The notes: generated by a model from the letters alone, not told the origin. A DNA stretch of 64,000 bases from Saccharomyces paradoxus (GCF_002079055.1 NC_047490.1:620001-684000), one strand, 5' to 3'; shown: positions 39,278-49,269, counted from the stretch's first letter. Numbers and translations are program-made.

Positions 39278-40801
39278 TCAATCACGGTACTTGCTGAAGA
39301 AATCCTGATGAAACTTTTTCCAGTCTTGAATCCATTTAGTTCCTGGGGCCAAAAACGTTGTGCGCACATGATATGTTCCAGGTTTTTGTCCAAATCCGGA
39401 CCCTGGTACAGTACAAATACCTGTAGATTCTAACAGAGATGTGCAATAAAATTCATCAGGTTCGATGCCAAGATGTTCGCTTTCACGAAGGGCTTTCTCA
39501 GGTAAAACAAGCCTTGGGAAAAGATACATTGCACCTTGAGGTTTTTGACATTCAATACCTTCAAGGTCATTGAACGTTTCGTACAACAAATTGGCCCTCG
39601 TGCGCATTTTATGGAAAATCCCCAACCTTTCGTGATGATCCTGCTCATATGACTCGTCCCCAGGTTGAGGGGGTTTGACCATTAAATCAACTACGGCTTG
39701 CCCCGTGACAACTGAACAAATTGATATTGACATGAGTTTGAAAAGGGCATCTCTTATTTCTTGGGAGAATCCTACAATTTCCATGTAACCACCTCTTTGG
39801 CCGCACTCACCCATAAATCCCTTAGATATAGAATGTAAAGAGGCCAACTGAACGTTATCGAATTTTCCTGGATAAAAATGCTGTAACTTTCTTAACACTT
39901 TCTTCATGGAATGAAACTTGACATCGTTAAAAATGTTTTCTTGATAGACCTCATCGGAAATAATCGTGATGCCGTATTTCGCAGCAATCAAACAGATCCT
40001 GGCAATGGTGTCTTCAGAAAGAACTGCCCCAGTAGGGTTACCTGGGTTAATAACAATCAGCACAGATGGTTTGATCTGTTTTTTCAAAGCGTCTTGCACC
40101 ACTCTTTCAATTTCGTCACTATTTGTAGACCAATTTGATTCTTCATCTAAGTAGTATGGCAGCACTTGCGCATTGAAAAGAGATGCGGATGCAGTGTAAA
40201 GCGGATACTGCGGAATCGGAATTAACAGGCCCGTTTGAAAATCTTTACATAATAAGGACAACAGAGAAGTTGCCGCGGAGGAAGCACCAGTGGTTAAATA
40301 AATATCTTCTGGGTTAGCGGGCTCACCGCCATCTCTTCTACTAATGAAGTCTGCAACTGTTTGCCTTATTCCTGGTACACCTTGGGAATGCGAGTATGCT
40401 CCTATAGAACCGCCAATATCGTTCAAGAGGCGCTCAGCTCTTTTCAAGGCGTCTCTAGAAAACAGGTTCAAAGATGCCAATTTATCATGGCCTACTCGTA
40501 AAATTTCCGGATACTCTAAGATGGATAGTACTTGCCTGGTAAAAGTCAAAGGCTTCTGGTCCAGTTGTTGCGGATTACCAATATTCGCATTGATAATATC
40601 ATCAAAAGGCAAAACTTCAGGGTTTTTTTTTAGTTCCTCCTTTAGCTCGTCAGCTCTGGTCGGAATAGCGCCTCTTACGGCATATTCTGCCTTAGTGACA
40701 CCTGCATTCAAATCTTTTTTAGTAATCTTGGCAGCAGGTTTGAAGTCCAAATCCTTTGCCGTGAATACACCTTTCAAATCTTGTTGGTGTGTCATTGTCA
40801 T
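39278..40801 (-). CDS. ALT2: Alanine aminotransferase paralog Alt2
   Basis: The protein has 507 residues. It is a class-I PLP aminotransferase of the alanine type. TTGASSAATSLLSLL gives the cofactor phosphate cup, VINPGNPTGAVLS and IISDEVYQENIF hold the cofactor ring, SISKGFMGECGQRGGY carries the Schiff-base Lys327, and the substrate-binding Arg region is in TYHVRTTFLAPG. There is no mitochondrial presequence, unlike Alt1. S. cerevisiae Alt2 is reported as having little or no activity and as repressed by alanine. The core motifs here look complete. The neighbours PDS1 and FOB1 confirm the identity. Confidence 0.95.
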   Translation of the reverse strand: MTMTHQQDLKGVFTAKDLDFKPAAKITKKDLNAGVTKAEYAVRGAIPTRADELKEELKKNPEVLPFDDIINANIGNPQQLDQKPLTFTRQVLSILEYPEILRVGHDKLASLNLFSRDALKRAERLLNDIGGSIGAYSHSQGVPGIRQTVADFISRRDGGEPANPEDIYLTTGASSAATSLLSLLCKDFQTGLLIPIPQYPLYTASASLFNAQVLPYYLDEESNWSTNSDEIERVVQDALKKQIKPSVLIVINPGNPTGAVLSEDTIARICLIAAKYGITIISDEVYQENIFNDVKFHSMKKVLRKLQHFYPGKFDNVQLASLHSISKGFMGECGQRGGYMEIVGFSQEIRDALFKLMSISICSVVTGQAVVDLMVKPPQPGDESYEQDHHERLGIFHKMRTRANLLYETFNDLEGIECQKPQGAMYLFPRLVLPEKALRESEHLGIEPDEFYCTSLLESTGICTVPGSGFGQKPGTYHVRTTFLAPGTKWIQDWKKFHQDFFSKYRD

Positions 40802-41537
40802 GTGCTCTTGCTGTTGCGTGCTTATCAGTTCGCAAATACAAAATTACTGTGGCGCTCCTTCCCTTTATTCTTATCTTTTAATCCTCTATTGTTCTCGGCA
40901 ATACTATGGGAAATATTGGGGTATTTACTGAATGAGGAAAGTGTGATGTCAGTGAAGAAAGGACTAAAAGAAAAGTGAAGAGAATGTAGTTGTTACACGA
41001 AGTAATAAACAGCTATCCTAAAATGTGTTGATAATTTGAAGAGATATATCGATGTACATATGAGATTAAAAGAGTAGAAAAGGTGCAATAAGCCGTAATA
41101 GAACTATTAGCAATCTCAAGACACAAGTCGCCTACGGGAAGAAAATAGTACTAATGACTCCAACTTTTGACATTTTTTTTTTCCTGTCAAAAAAAATCCA
41201 GAAAAAAAAGTTACGAGAAAATGTTTTATTAGGTATAGTGAAGTAATTATGACAAAGTATTATGAATATCAAAAAAAGAAGTAATTGAAGACATACAGAA
41301 AGTGGTAGTCCGCAGAACGATAGTGGAAACAATGGAGTTAGGTGTGATCCCTATTGGACCCTTTACAAGTCAAGGGCGTAGCCATTCAAAATATAGCAAA
41401 CAATGGGGTGGAGGTATGGGTGAGACCGCGGTTTAAATCCCGGCGGCCAAAGCAACTGCTTTTAGCCAGAATTGTGTATTATAAAGTATCTGTATATACG
41501 TGTATATATGTTGTGTATACGTAAATGGGCACCAGAT
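40802..41537. other. ALT2 promoter and PDS1 3' flank, with a box-B-like element
   Basis: This 736-base gap separates two minus-strand genes. It holds T-runs (41174-41183) and A-runs (41187-41209), an 18-base hairpin CCCTT...AAGGG at 41359-41376, and GGTTTAAATCC at 41430-41440, which resembles a Pol III box B (see findings). A plus-strand frame that enters from ALT2 (40344-40931) corresponds to the doubtful ORF IRC2 of S. cerevisiae and is not called. Confidence 0.55.
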
Positions 41538-42662
41538 TTAAGTAACTAAGTCCTCTAGTTCTTCAGGATCGAGACCCTCACCACTATATAATGACTCTAT
41601 AGTTGGAATGACGGCAACTTCTTTGAAATTCTTAGACAACAGTGGTAATGGCGCATCTTCTTCACGATCATGAGCGATTCGTCCCATCTCGTCTTCCTCG
41701 TCTTCTTCATCGATTTCTTGTAGTGGGAGCAAATCAATCTTGACCGCGCTGCCACCATCGTCTTCCAAGTCAAGCTCATATGGTGAGTTGAAGGTTTTCA
41801 GCTTTTCAATATCTTCTTGCTGAAATTGCGAATAGCCGTCTGGGACATACGGTAGCGGCTCCTGCCTCTGTGGTGCTATTTCGATATCGTAGTCACCATT
41901 TTTATCGTTTTTATCGTATTTGGTTCCTTGTTCATTCTTCGCGGAGTTCTTTATAAGTTGTTGCAGGCCGCCTTGCTTATTGAATAACCCAATTCCACCA
42001 CCAAATTCGTGTTCATCATCGGAAGAATGCTGTTTTAAAAGTGCACTTTGGAGTTTCTTGCCAAGTTTATTCTCGGAACCCTCGGTACCGTCATCATCGT
42101 CGGAACTCCCTTCATTTTCACCTGAATCCGCCAGATCTTTCAAAACTAAACTTTTCATTTTAGGTAAAGCATTGTAACCAAGAACAGAACCGTATTTCTG
42201 TAGTTTTCTCGAGTTGTTCAACAAATCGTTATAGTTGGCCCTATTGCGATTGCGAGAAATCTGCGAAAGCTTTCTGAGCTGGTCGTTCTTGCGTATAGAT
42301 AATGTACTCTGTTGTTGCGGTATAATGTCTGCATCTTTACTCTGATTGGAAGTTTCGGGGACGAACATAAAACTTTTCGACCTGTTGTTGTCTTTTGCTG
42401 CTAGAGGCAATCTTCCTTGTTGTTGGACATGTGTATGCAGCCTTTTTGTGGGTGAAACCTCCTTTCCTCCCTGTATGTACTTTAAGGCATTGCCATTGTT
42501 GCTGTTCCCGTCCCTTTTAAGTTGGTCCAGTCTCACAGGTGGTTTCAAAACATTAGAGTGCGACCTTTTCAGCAAATGAGCCGGTGTTTGTGGAAAGTTA
42601 ATGCCGGAACTTTCATTCCCTGTATATACAATATTATTCTCCTTATCTTCGTTAGCTGGCAT
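41538..42662 (-). CDS. PDS1: Securin Pds1
   Basis: The protein has 374 residues, mostly disordered. Destruction signals are clear: a KEN box at residues 7-9 and a D-box RLPLAAKDN at 84-92. A Cdk site, SPTK, sits at 70-73. The C-terminal half is acidic and binds separase (Esp1). Pds1 keeps Esp1 inactive until APC/C-Cdc20 destroys it at anaphase, and it also helps bring Esp1 into the nucleus. An MCB box lies about 180 bases upstream, consistent with G1/S expression. APC4, a subunit of its destroyer complex, is encoded 4 kb away. Confidence 0.97.
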   Translation of the reverse strand: MPANEDKENNIVYTGNESSGINFPQTPAHLLKRSHSNVLKPPVRLDQLKRDGNSNNGNALKYIQGGKEVSPTKRLHTHVQQQGRLPLAAKDNNRSKSFMFVPETSNQSKDADIIPQQQSTLSIRKNDQLRKLSQISRNRNRANYNDLLNNSRKLQKYGSVLGYNALPKMKSLVLKDLADSGENEGSSDDDDGTEGSENKLGKKLQSALLKQHSSDDEHEFGGGIGLFNKQGGLQQLIKNSAKNEQGTKYDKNDKNGDYDIEIAPQRQEPLPYVPDGYSQFQQEDIEKLKTFNSPYELDLEDDGGSAVKIDLLPLQEIDEEDEEDEMGRIAHDREEDAPLPLLSKNFKEVAVIPTIESLYSGEGLDPEELEDLVT

Positions 42663-42842
42663 CCCTGAGATTTATTATCTAGCACTTAATCTAGCGTTGT
42701 ACCGTGGAATATAGTAGTATGTTAATGAGAAAAACCGCTAGCAACCGTTTACTCGCCTTCGTCTACTATTGACTTAAAGATTCATTTATTTTGTTTGTTT
42801 ATTTTGTTTGTTTTCTTTTTTGACTTCGTACACGATTTTTTG

Positions 42843-42848
42843 ACGCGT
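42843..42848. promoter_or_regulatory. MCB box upstream of PDS1
   Basis: ACGCGT lies about 180 bases before the PDS1 start and probably binds MBF for G1/S expression. PDS1 is a known MBF target. Confidence 0.75.
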
Positions 42849-43079
42849 TTGCGATCTTTGTGTGAGAACGACCAAGCAGGTTACACTAATAAATACGCAG
42901 ATCGCAATAGTGAGGCATATATCGCTTCAGCAGCACACTGCTATGTCCACATGAATTAAATCCAACCCTATGTATTGACAGGTGGCATATAACAGCGCCT
43001 TTGGAGGGGTATATATAGCAATATATATATATATATTAAGCATGGCACGCATCGTCGAAAGGTCATTTGAAGCTCATGG

Positions 43080-43087
43080 TCACGTGA
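43080..43087. promoter_or_regulatory. Palindromic E-box TCACGTGA upstream of MRPL34
   Basis: TCACGTGA lies about 130 bases before the start and matches the Cbf1 consensus RTCACRTG. Cbf1 sites are frequent at nuclear genes for mitochondrial ribosomal proteins. Other bHLH factors such as Pho4 share the core. Confidence 0.65.
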
Positions 43088-43200
43088 TCCTAAGTCCTAA
43101 GGAATTTGGAAAGCCAATTTTTCAGTAGAAGCTGAGAGACACAGCATGCACAACAACCACAAGGTCAGGTTTACTGAGAGACACCAGTTCTAAACAGTAA

Positions 43201-43533
<333 letters not shown>

Positions 43534-43764
43534 ATCTCATATGCAGAAATAAGTTTTGAAAACGTCTTGTACATAGGTATCTAATGATTATGCAACATAC
43601 ACTTTTACTATTATTCGAAAATAAGAAGAGCAGTTACTTTATTCTACTTTAGAAAGACGGTTATTTTGTATGTACACGATTGTATATAAAAAAAAAGAAA
43701 ATGCACCATTATATATATATATATATACAAATGAAAGTCCAAAGACAAAACGCTAATTTCCCGA

Positions 43765-44622
43765 CTAGGCAAAATCGATTACAATACCGGGACCATGCGT
43801 GCTTGACAACGTGGTTTTACTTAGTATATTAGGTTTCTTGGATTTTTGGTTATCAACAGCTGTTTTTAATGCTGCTCTGGCAGATATAATGTTTTGCAAA
43901 ATTTCTCGATCAGTGAAGTAACTTTTCCCAACCCCGAGACTGATAGAGTTGCCCCTTTGCCTGAAAGGCATAGATCCTAGGCTTTCTTGAAGTAGGGAGC
44001 TTATATCATCGCTCACTGTACCTTTTTTAGCAGAGGGTAAAACTCCGCGAGGGCCAAGTATCCTGGCGACCTGTGATTGTAAAGCTGGAACAATATCTGG
44101 CGTAGCAAATGCCTTGTCAAAGTCAACAGAAATTTCACCATTTTTAATTTTGGCGACAAGGTCTGCTCCACCAATTAAATGATTCGGGTATTTCTCACGA
44201 AGTTCTTCCAGTTTACTTTCGTCGTTAGTGAAGGCAGCAACTTTAATATATCTTAAAGGCTTAGGAAATGTGACGCTACCAGACAAAGGCGCTGTACCTC
44301 TTTCACCCACTACCAGTGTAGTCAAATTAATTGTCTGTTGCGATTGCGGTCTGCCAACTTCTGCTGCGCGTAGGTATCTTAATGCCATTGTAACTGGCAT
44401 GTACAGTGGGCTTGCTGTAGCCGGTTTCTTTGCTTCGGCCTTTCGTTGTACCAATCTTTTCAACTCTCTCTTTTTGGCTTGGTCTTTTGTCAGTGAAGGT
44501 GCATTGGAAGACATAGCCGTCGGTTTATAATCATCTGCGTATAGTTTCTTTGCAGTCAGCGAGAAGCATCTTCTCGCAGCACCTGTGACACATATCTTCG
44601 GAATCGCTACTACGGATAGCAT
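43765..44622 (-). CDS. MRPL1: Mitochondrial large-subunit ribosomal protein uL1m
   Basis: The protein has 285 residues, equal to the known length. A presequence of about 25 residues (MLSVVAIPKICVTGAARRCFSLTAKK) precedes an L1 domain. The diagnostic L1 segment is RILGPRGVLPSAKKGTVSDDI, the mobile-stalk protein's RNA-binding loop. It belongs to the L1 stalk that guides deacylated tRNA out of the mitochondrial ribosome. Starts elsewhere are unlikely because the presequence begins at this ATG. Confidence 0.96.
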   Translation of the reverse strand: MLSVVAIPKICVTGAARRCFSLTAKKLYADDYKPTAMSSNAPSLTKDQAKKRELKRLVQRKAEAKKPATASPLYMPVTMALRYLRAAEVGRPQSQQTINLTTLVVGERGTAPLSGSVTFPKPLRYIKVAAFTNDESKLEELREKYPNHLIGGADLVAKIKNGEISVDFDKAFATPDIVPALQSQVARILGPRGVLPSAKKGTVSDDISSLLQESLGSMPFRQRGNSISLGVGKSYFTDREILQNIISARAALKTAVDNQKSKKPNILSKTTLSSTHGPGIVIDFA

Positions 44623-44980
44623 CTTGTTTGATGACTGACCACTGTATAGCTTTCTTCAGGTTCCCTTTATTTCAATGTTTTTTTCAAATACTTTGGTTTT
44701 TCGAACGTTTCTTCCTTTCGCTTGAAAAGGAGATTTGTCGCTGCTCTCATAATGAAAGTTACTAAAAAATAAAGAATAACAAAAGTGAACTGGGTATACA
44801 AATATAGTATATTCTCATCGCTATAGAAAAGCTTCTGTTCCCTCTCATAATACATTCATATTTTGTGACTTTCAAGAATACTACACAGCCAACTTTAGAA
44901 AAATTTCTATCAAGTAATAGAGTTTATATGTTTTGATGTCGAACATTTTCTTGCATCTATACATTTATATATTTTAAGAT
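44623..44980. other. MRPL1 promoter and TMA64 3' flank
   Basis: The 358-base gap lies between two minus-strand genes. It contains a 62-codon minus-strand ORF (44667-44855), given separately as a low-confidence candidate. I see no other motif. Confidence 0.5.
44667..44855 (-). CDS. Candidate small membrane-type ORF, function unknown
   Basis: This 62-codon frame begins with ATG at 44853-44855 and ends 44 bases before the MRPL1 start. The predicted product has a charged N-terminus (YYEREQK), one hydrophobic helix of about 19 residues (TQFTFVILYFLVTFIM core) and a Lys-rich C-terminus. I know of no family. It could also be a chance frame in AT-rich DNA, or sit in the MRPL1 5' leader. Only conservation or ribosome profiling would decide. 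Confidence 0.2.
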   Translation of the reverse strand: MYYEREQKLFYSDENILYLYTQFTFVILYFLVTFIMRAATNLLFKRKEETFEKPKYLKKTLK

Positions 44981-46678
44981 TTACTTTCTTTTTTTCTTCT
45001 TTAACTTGTTCTCAAAGTCTATCCATTTGTTTGGAATACCTAATTTGTTAAGATGATCAATAATAGACTGGCCGTGCGGACCTTGAACCTGCACTTCAGC
45101 ACTTTTGAACGTTTGTGATTCACTTATTGTTGTCGACCCGCTACAAATTTTTCTTAAATCAGCGGCAAGTGATTCTGAATCAACTTGAAACACTTCAAAA
45201 TTGCTGACTTTAGTAATAACTTTCCTACCAATTTTCATTTCAGTAATAATCTTGATACGTGGAAGAGAACCCTTCATTGGCGCTTTGAACAAAAGTGTAT
45301 CGTCGCTTTTGAATATTTGATAAAACTCGGTAAAGTTATTGGCGAGCAAAGGATGTAAAATTTCAGCTCTAGCAATGATACGTGAAATATCTGAGTTTTT
45401 TTTCTTTTTGTTAACCATATCGAATAATAAATCGTCCATAACAACTTTTCCTTTATCTTTTGTGTCTGCTAGATTCTTGATAGAAATATACTGAGAAGCT
45501 GCGGTTCTAATATCTTGAGAGGTATAATATGTGTGGCAACCCAAATCAACCTCCTTCAAAAATTCTTTCGCAAGATTAAATGGTTTATATAGCGTCAGTG
45601 AATACATCATTCCTGATGTTTTCTCCTTCGAGGTTGTGTTCTCGCCACTTTCTTTGGTGGCATTACTACAACCAAGCTTATATGGCACAAAGTTCTTCAA
45701 CTCATCCTTGTCAGTATTTTTACCCACAATGGTTAAGTCGTCCCCCTTTCCTTTCAATTTCAAGAAGCCTTCCCTCTCGAAGTGTTTCAAAAATTTCGCA
45801 CTTTTTTTCCACGAAGTTTTCTTTACATTGACTTCATTGTGATCAATTGGAGGCAAATTACGCATAATATGGTTTGAGATGAAGTTAGAAGCTGAAATGG
45901 GCAATACCAAACCTTTATCTTGGGTTAAGCTATAATATAATGCTCTTGTAATGAAATAGTCTACATCCGACACAGTTAAATGATCTAAGACTTCAGCAAT
46001 CTCCTCTACATTAAAATTCGCTTCTTGTGCACTTTCTTGCGCCTCTTCAACATCCTTGCTTTGTTCTGGGCGCTCCATATGTTTACTACTGGTGTTTTCA
46101 TCATCCGATTCTGTGCAGAGAGCAGTTGGAGGTTCCAATTTCATCTTAAAAGCTTTGGAGAGCCCATCATTAAAATGGTGTATGACTTTTACAGCAACGC
46201 CTGTTTCACCGATTACTCTACCATACGACGGTAGATCTAGTTCAACAACACCTATGGCTAAGACAACTTTTGGTGCCTGTTTACTAGCTACACCACAAAT
46301 AGTACCTATTTTGCAACGAGGATCGAAGGGTGGGATCGAGCCAGAAATCATCAGGTTAGCGCCATTGAATAAATGCTCTTCTATAACAAACCCATGAGTT
46401 AAAACGATCGGCAGTAGTGTAGGGTTTTCCCAACATGAATACACAGTTGGAAAAAGCTGCTCATTATGTTTCTCCTTAAATAATATTGGGGTATTGTTCT
46501 CGTCCGTGTATACCGTTCCTATACTCTTCTGGCCGCTAAAGTTCGTTTGTTTTATAGTGGAGGTCTGAAACGTATATTCTTCATTATTCGTCTGTTTTTT
46601 GCAAGTTTGTAGCAACTTCTTTCTTTCGGAGTTCTTCAAATTACTCAAAGCTTTTATATGAGGCTCCTTCTTAAACAT
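44981..46678 (-). CDS. TMA64: Translation factor Tma64 (eIF2D/ligatin homolog)
   Basis: The protein has 565 residues, equal to the known length. The N-terminal region (MFKKEPHIKALSNLKNSERKKLL) starts the MCT1-like domain. It is followed by a PUA domain (about 90-175; PIVLTHGFVIEEHLFNGANLMISGSIP), a winged-helix/SWIB-like middle part, and a C-terminal SUI1/eIF1 domain (about 470-555; PLPRIKIITEMKIGRKVITKVSNFEVF with VQVQGPHGQSIIDHLNKLG). eIF2D-type proteins bind the 40S subunit and help recycle it by removing deacylated tRNA after termination. The Lys-rich C-terminus (KLKKKKRK) is typical. It is divergent from APC4. Confidence 0.96.
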   Translation of the reverse strand: MFKKEPHIKALSNLKNSERKKLLQTCKKQTNNEEYTFQTSTIKQTNFSGQKSIGTVYTDENNTPILFKEKHNEQLFPTVYSCWENPTLLPIVLTHGFVIEEHLFNGANLMISGSIPPFDPRCKIGTICGVASKQAPKVVLAIGVVELDLPSYGRVIGETGVAVKVIHHFNDGLSKAFKMKLEPPTALCTESDDENTSSKHMERPEQSKDVEEAQESAQEANFNVEEIAEVLDHLTVSDVDYFITRALYYSLTQDKGLVLPISASNFISNHIMRNLPPIDHNEVNVKKTSWKKSAKFLKHFEREGFLKLKGKGDDLTIVGKNTDKDELKNFVPYKLGCSNATKESGENTTSKEKTSGMMYSLTLYKPFNLAKEFLKEVDLGCHTYYTSQDIRTAASQYISIKNLADTKDKGKVVMDDLLFDMVNKKKKNSDISRIIARAEILHPLLANNFTEFYQIFKSDDTLLFKAPMKGSLPRIKIITEMKIGRKVITKVSNFEVFQVDSESLAADLRKICSGSTTISESQTFKSAEVQVQGPHGQSIIDHLNKLGIPNKWIDFENKLKKKKRK

Positions 46679-46910
46679 AATTGTAATAAGTCCACACTAC
46701 ACCAATCTACTGAGTGGTATTCAGTAGGTTAATGTATTAGTTTCGACGCTTATGTGTTATTTCACGATTTTGCAGATTTACATTTTTGTTTTCCGTAGCG
46801 CCTGAGTTTACCAAGCATTACAAAATGGGGCACAGAATGCGTTCAATTTCGATTTATCAAAAGACGTAATCTACACTTCCGTTGAAGACGTGTAAACGAC
46901 TCCAAACGAA

Positions 46911-48869
46911 ATGTCATCTCCCGCTAATGATTATTTCATTGATTATAACCCACTTTTTCCAATTTTTGCTACAAGAATATCAAGAGGCCTTGCCATTTAC
47001 AGAGTCTCAGATCACGCTAAACTCGCGGTAATTCCCATAAGAAATATAAATTTGGTGGCAAATTACAATTGGGATACAACTACTGGTAAATTCTTGTCCA
47101 TTTTTTTTAAGGATGGGACAATCAGAATCCATGATATTTTTAAAGATGGTCGATTAGTTTCATTCCTAAGAATACCGAGTACAAAAATATCGAAAGGTAT
47201 ATGGGACCGAATTCCTTTAAAATACGAATCAAGTAACCGAAATTTTGCATGCAATATTATTGATGATTTACCAAAGCTAATAAGATTTGTAAAGGATTCC
47301 AAAAGGATAAACATTGTCCCTTACACTCCACCGAATAGCTTATGGAGAGGTCCAGATGAGGATGATCCAGAAAGTAATGAAAAACTAGACGTTCACGTAA
47401 TATTTAATGAAGGAAATGATAAAATCACTTTCTTTTTTAATGGTGATTACGCTGTTTTCCTGTCAGTGTATGATATTGAGAAAGAAAAGTTCCTAAAATC
47501 GATTGTTAAGGTGCAAGGTGGCTTTTACCAATGCTTTTATGAGGATGGAACCGTACGAACTTTAAATTTAGCACCACTATTACAGAGCAAATCATCAGTG
47601 AACCTGCTGAATTATATAATGGTAATAAAAGAGCTTATAGGTTACGTGCTCACTCACCTCGAGTTCATTAACCGGGAACTAATAACACCTTATTTGGACT
47701 TTGTCAAGAGATTGTGTGATGAAGCCTATGGATATAGCAAACTGAAATCGGAGTTAGAAGCGCTGTTTTTACTTGGAGAGATCTCCTGTGATTTGGAGGA
47801 CTGGCTATGCAACTCAGTGGGTGAAAAGAACTTAAAAAGGTGGAAGTTTGTGGGTTGCGAAGCCTACCAAAAAACTGTTCAGGTTCTAACTTTGATATTC
47901 GTACCTGCATGCGAGAGAATCATTATTTTTGTAGAGAAATTAAGGGCCATATTAGAAGCTTTCTCTATACAGAATAAGTTTAGTCATACATCAGATTTGA
48001 CAGCTGTTGAAGCTCTTCTGAAAAATTCGCAGAAATTGTTAACTATTACCTTAAAGTCAATAATAGGCTTGGGAAAGGATGAAATACTTTTTGAGAAGTT
48101 TTTCATATGGTTTAACGATAGAATCCATGAAGCGCTGGACGAAGACTACAAACTGAAATTTAAATTCGAAGACGACCCTTACTTTGGGTATGATTTGCTA
48201 ACTTACTTTGACAGAATTTTATCCAGAAAAAGTACAGAATCCAACTCATTAATCAACGTGAAATCTTATAGAGATCTAATTAATAGCATGTCTGATATGG
48301 AAAAAGAGATTTCGCAGACTAACGTTAATTCTCATATTCAACAACACATTCTGGTTAAATCAAGGGCGGAAGTTTATTCGCAAAAATATCCATCCTCGCA
48401 AATAAATATGCTTGATGCCTTAAAATTACCTAAGCATAATTACATAGTTTACCTTATTCAGGTATCAAAACAAAATAATGGTCAAGATGCCTTTTCAGAA
48501 GAAAGCAAACAGAAACTATATATAGGTACTCTGAAGGATGACAATTTAGGCATTATATCAAGAGAATCTTCAGTTAAGATTCCGGAGCCATTTAAGAACT
48601 ATAGCTTGGGCAGTGCAAGGTTTGTGCTGAAAAGGGTCCCGAACTTGCTTCGGGAAACTGAACTGGCGAATACTAGCTATAATAGTAGTAACATTACCGA
48701 ATATAGGGGAGAAGATGACGACAATGAGGAAGATGACGGCACAATAACCATTCCTGTTTATATCACCGAGAATGAGGAAAATGATGATTTCGTGGCATGC
48801 ACCGCGAAGATATCGGTGGATGGAAGAAGCGCATCTCTAGTATTTCCAAAAGAAAAACGAATTTTGTGA
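46911..48869 (+). CDS. APC4: Anaphase-promoting complex subunit Apc4
   Basis: The protein has 652 residues, equal to the known length. The N-terminal half is a WD40-like propeller of the Apc4 type (LVANYNWDTTTGKFLSIFFKDGTIRIHDIFKDGRLVSFLRI). A helical Apc4 long domain follows, containing DWLCNSVGEKNLKRWKFVGCEAYQ, which matches the family core. The C-terminus has an acidic run (EDDDNEEDDGTITI). Apc4 links the Apc1/Apc5 platform of the APC/C ubiquitin ligase, whose targets include Pds1. Its promoter is shared with TMA64 (232 bases). Confidence 0.95.
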   Translation: MSSPANDYFIDYNPLFPIFATRISRGLAIYRVSDHAKLAVIPIRNINLVANYNWDTTTGKFLSIFFKDGTIRIHDIFKDGRLVSFLRIPSTKISKGIWDRIPLKYESSNRNFACNIIDDLPKLIRFVKDSKRINIVPYTPPNSLWRGPDEDDPESNEKLDVHVIFNEGNDKITFFFNGDYAVFLSVYDIEKEKFLKSIVKVQGGFYQCFYEDGTVRTLNLAPLLQSKSSVNLLNYIMVIKELIGYVLTHLEFINRELITPYLDFVKRLCDEAYGYSKLKSELEALFLLGEISCDLEDWLCNSVGEKNLKRWKFVGCEAYQKTVQVLTLIFVPACERIIIFVEKLRAILEAFSIQNKFSHTSDLTAVEALLKNSQKLLTITLKSIIGLGKDEILFEKFFIWFNDRIHEALDEDYKLKFKFEDDPYFGYDLLTYFDRILSRKSTESNSLINVKSYRDLINSMSDMEKEISQTNVNSHIQQHILVKSRAEVYSQKYPSSQINMLDALKLPKHNYIVYLIQVSKQNNGQDAFSEESKQKLYIGTLKDDNLGIISRESSVKIPEPFKNYSLGSARFVLKRVPNLLRETELANTSYNSSNITEYRGEDDDNEEDDGTITIPVYITENEENDDFVACTAKISVDGRSASLVFPKEKRIL

Positions 48870-48918
48870 GGCATAGACAGATGGTAAGTAGCTTTCTAGT
48901 ATTAAGATGACGATCACC

Positions 48919-48952
<34 letters not shown>

Positions 48953-49269
48953 GTAGTGAAAAAGCAAGGGTAAATAGCGAAGTACCATCTTTAAAAACTT
49001 TTTTTTTGTATGCGCATTCTGAAGGAGCTGGCACCCGTCTGTGGTGTACTGAAAAAAAAAATTTCAAGGGCCCGCAATCTCAAAATGGAGTCAATTGTGT
49101 CAAGTATTTTTTTTTTTACGATACTATCTCACTTTTTTTTTGCTTATCTTTAGGTAAGTTAGCTGAAAAACTACATACAATATCCAAAGTGTCCGTTTAT
49201 TCAGGTTTTTCCTACTTTTGATTACTTTTTTTTTACATTTTCAAGGTAATTGACATAGGTCAAGTAGAG
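48870..49269. other. APC4-VBA4 spacer with an AAT microsatellite
   Basis: This 400-base tandem spacer is AT-rich with several T8-T10 tracts (near 49000, 49107, 49132, 49223). The AAT run is listed separately. A 104-codon frame at 48907-49221 is a by-product of that repeat (poly-Asn) and is not called. Confidence 0.6.
48919..48951. repeat. (AAT)11 microsatellite
   Basis: Eleven perfect AAT units lie 50 bases after the APC4 stop codon. They are followed by a short TAG TAG echo. Confidence 0.9.

Noticed and set aside
40344-40931. 195-codon plus-strand frame over the ALT2 start (IRC2-like)
   Set aside because: It is antisense to a strongly conserved enzyme, does not start or end at conserved positions and has no domain. 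It is best read as a shadow of ALT2.
41341-41450. A complete third tRNA gene
   Set aside because: Only a T-arm-like piece is seen. The T-stem has mismatches, the C56/G57 pair is lost and no acceptor stem or box A is found.
46776-46786. Replication origin: perfect 11-base ARS consensus match ATTTACATTTT between TMA64 and APC4 (also TTTTACATTTT at 49231-49241 and 17265-17275)
   Set aside because: Matches to this short AT-rich consensus are common by chance, and three occur in this window. No B-element evidence can be judged by eye.
48907-49221. 104-codon frame starting with poly-Asn
   Set aside because: It is produced by the AAT microsatellite and T-tracts, with no conserved feature.
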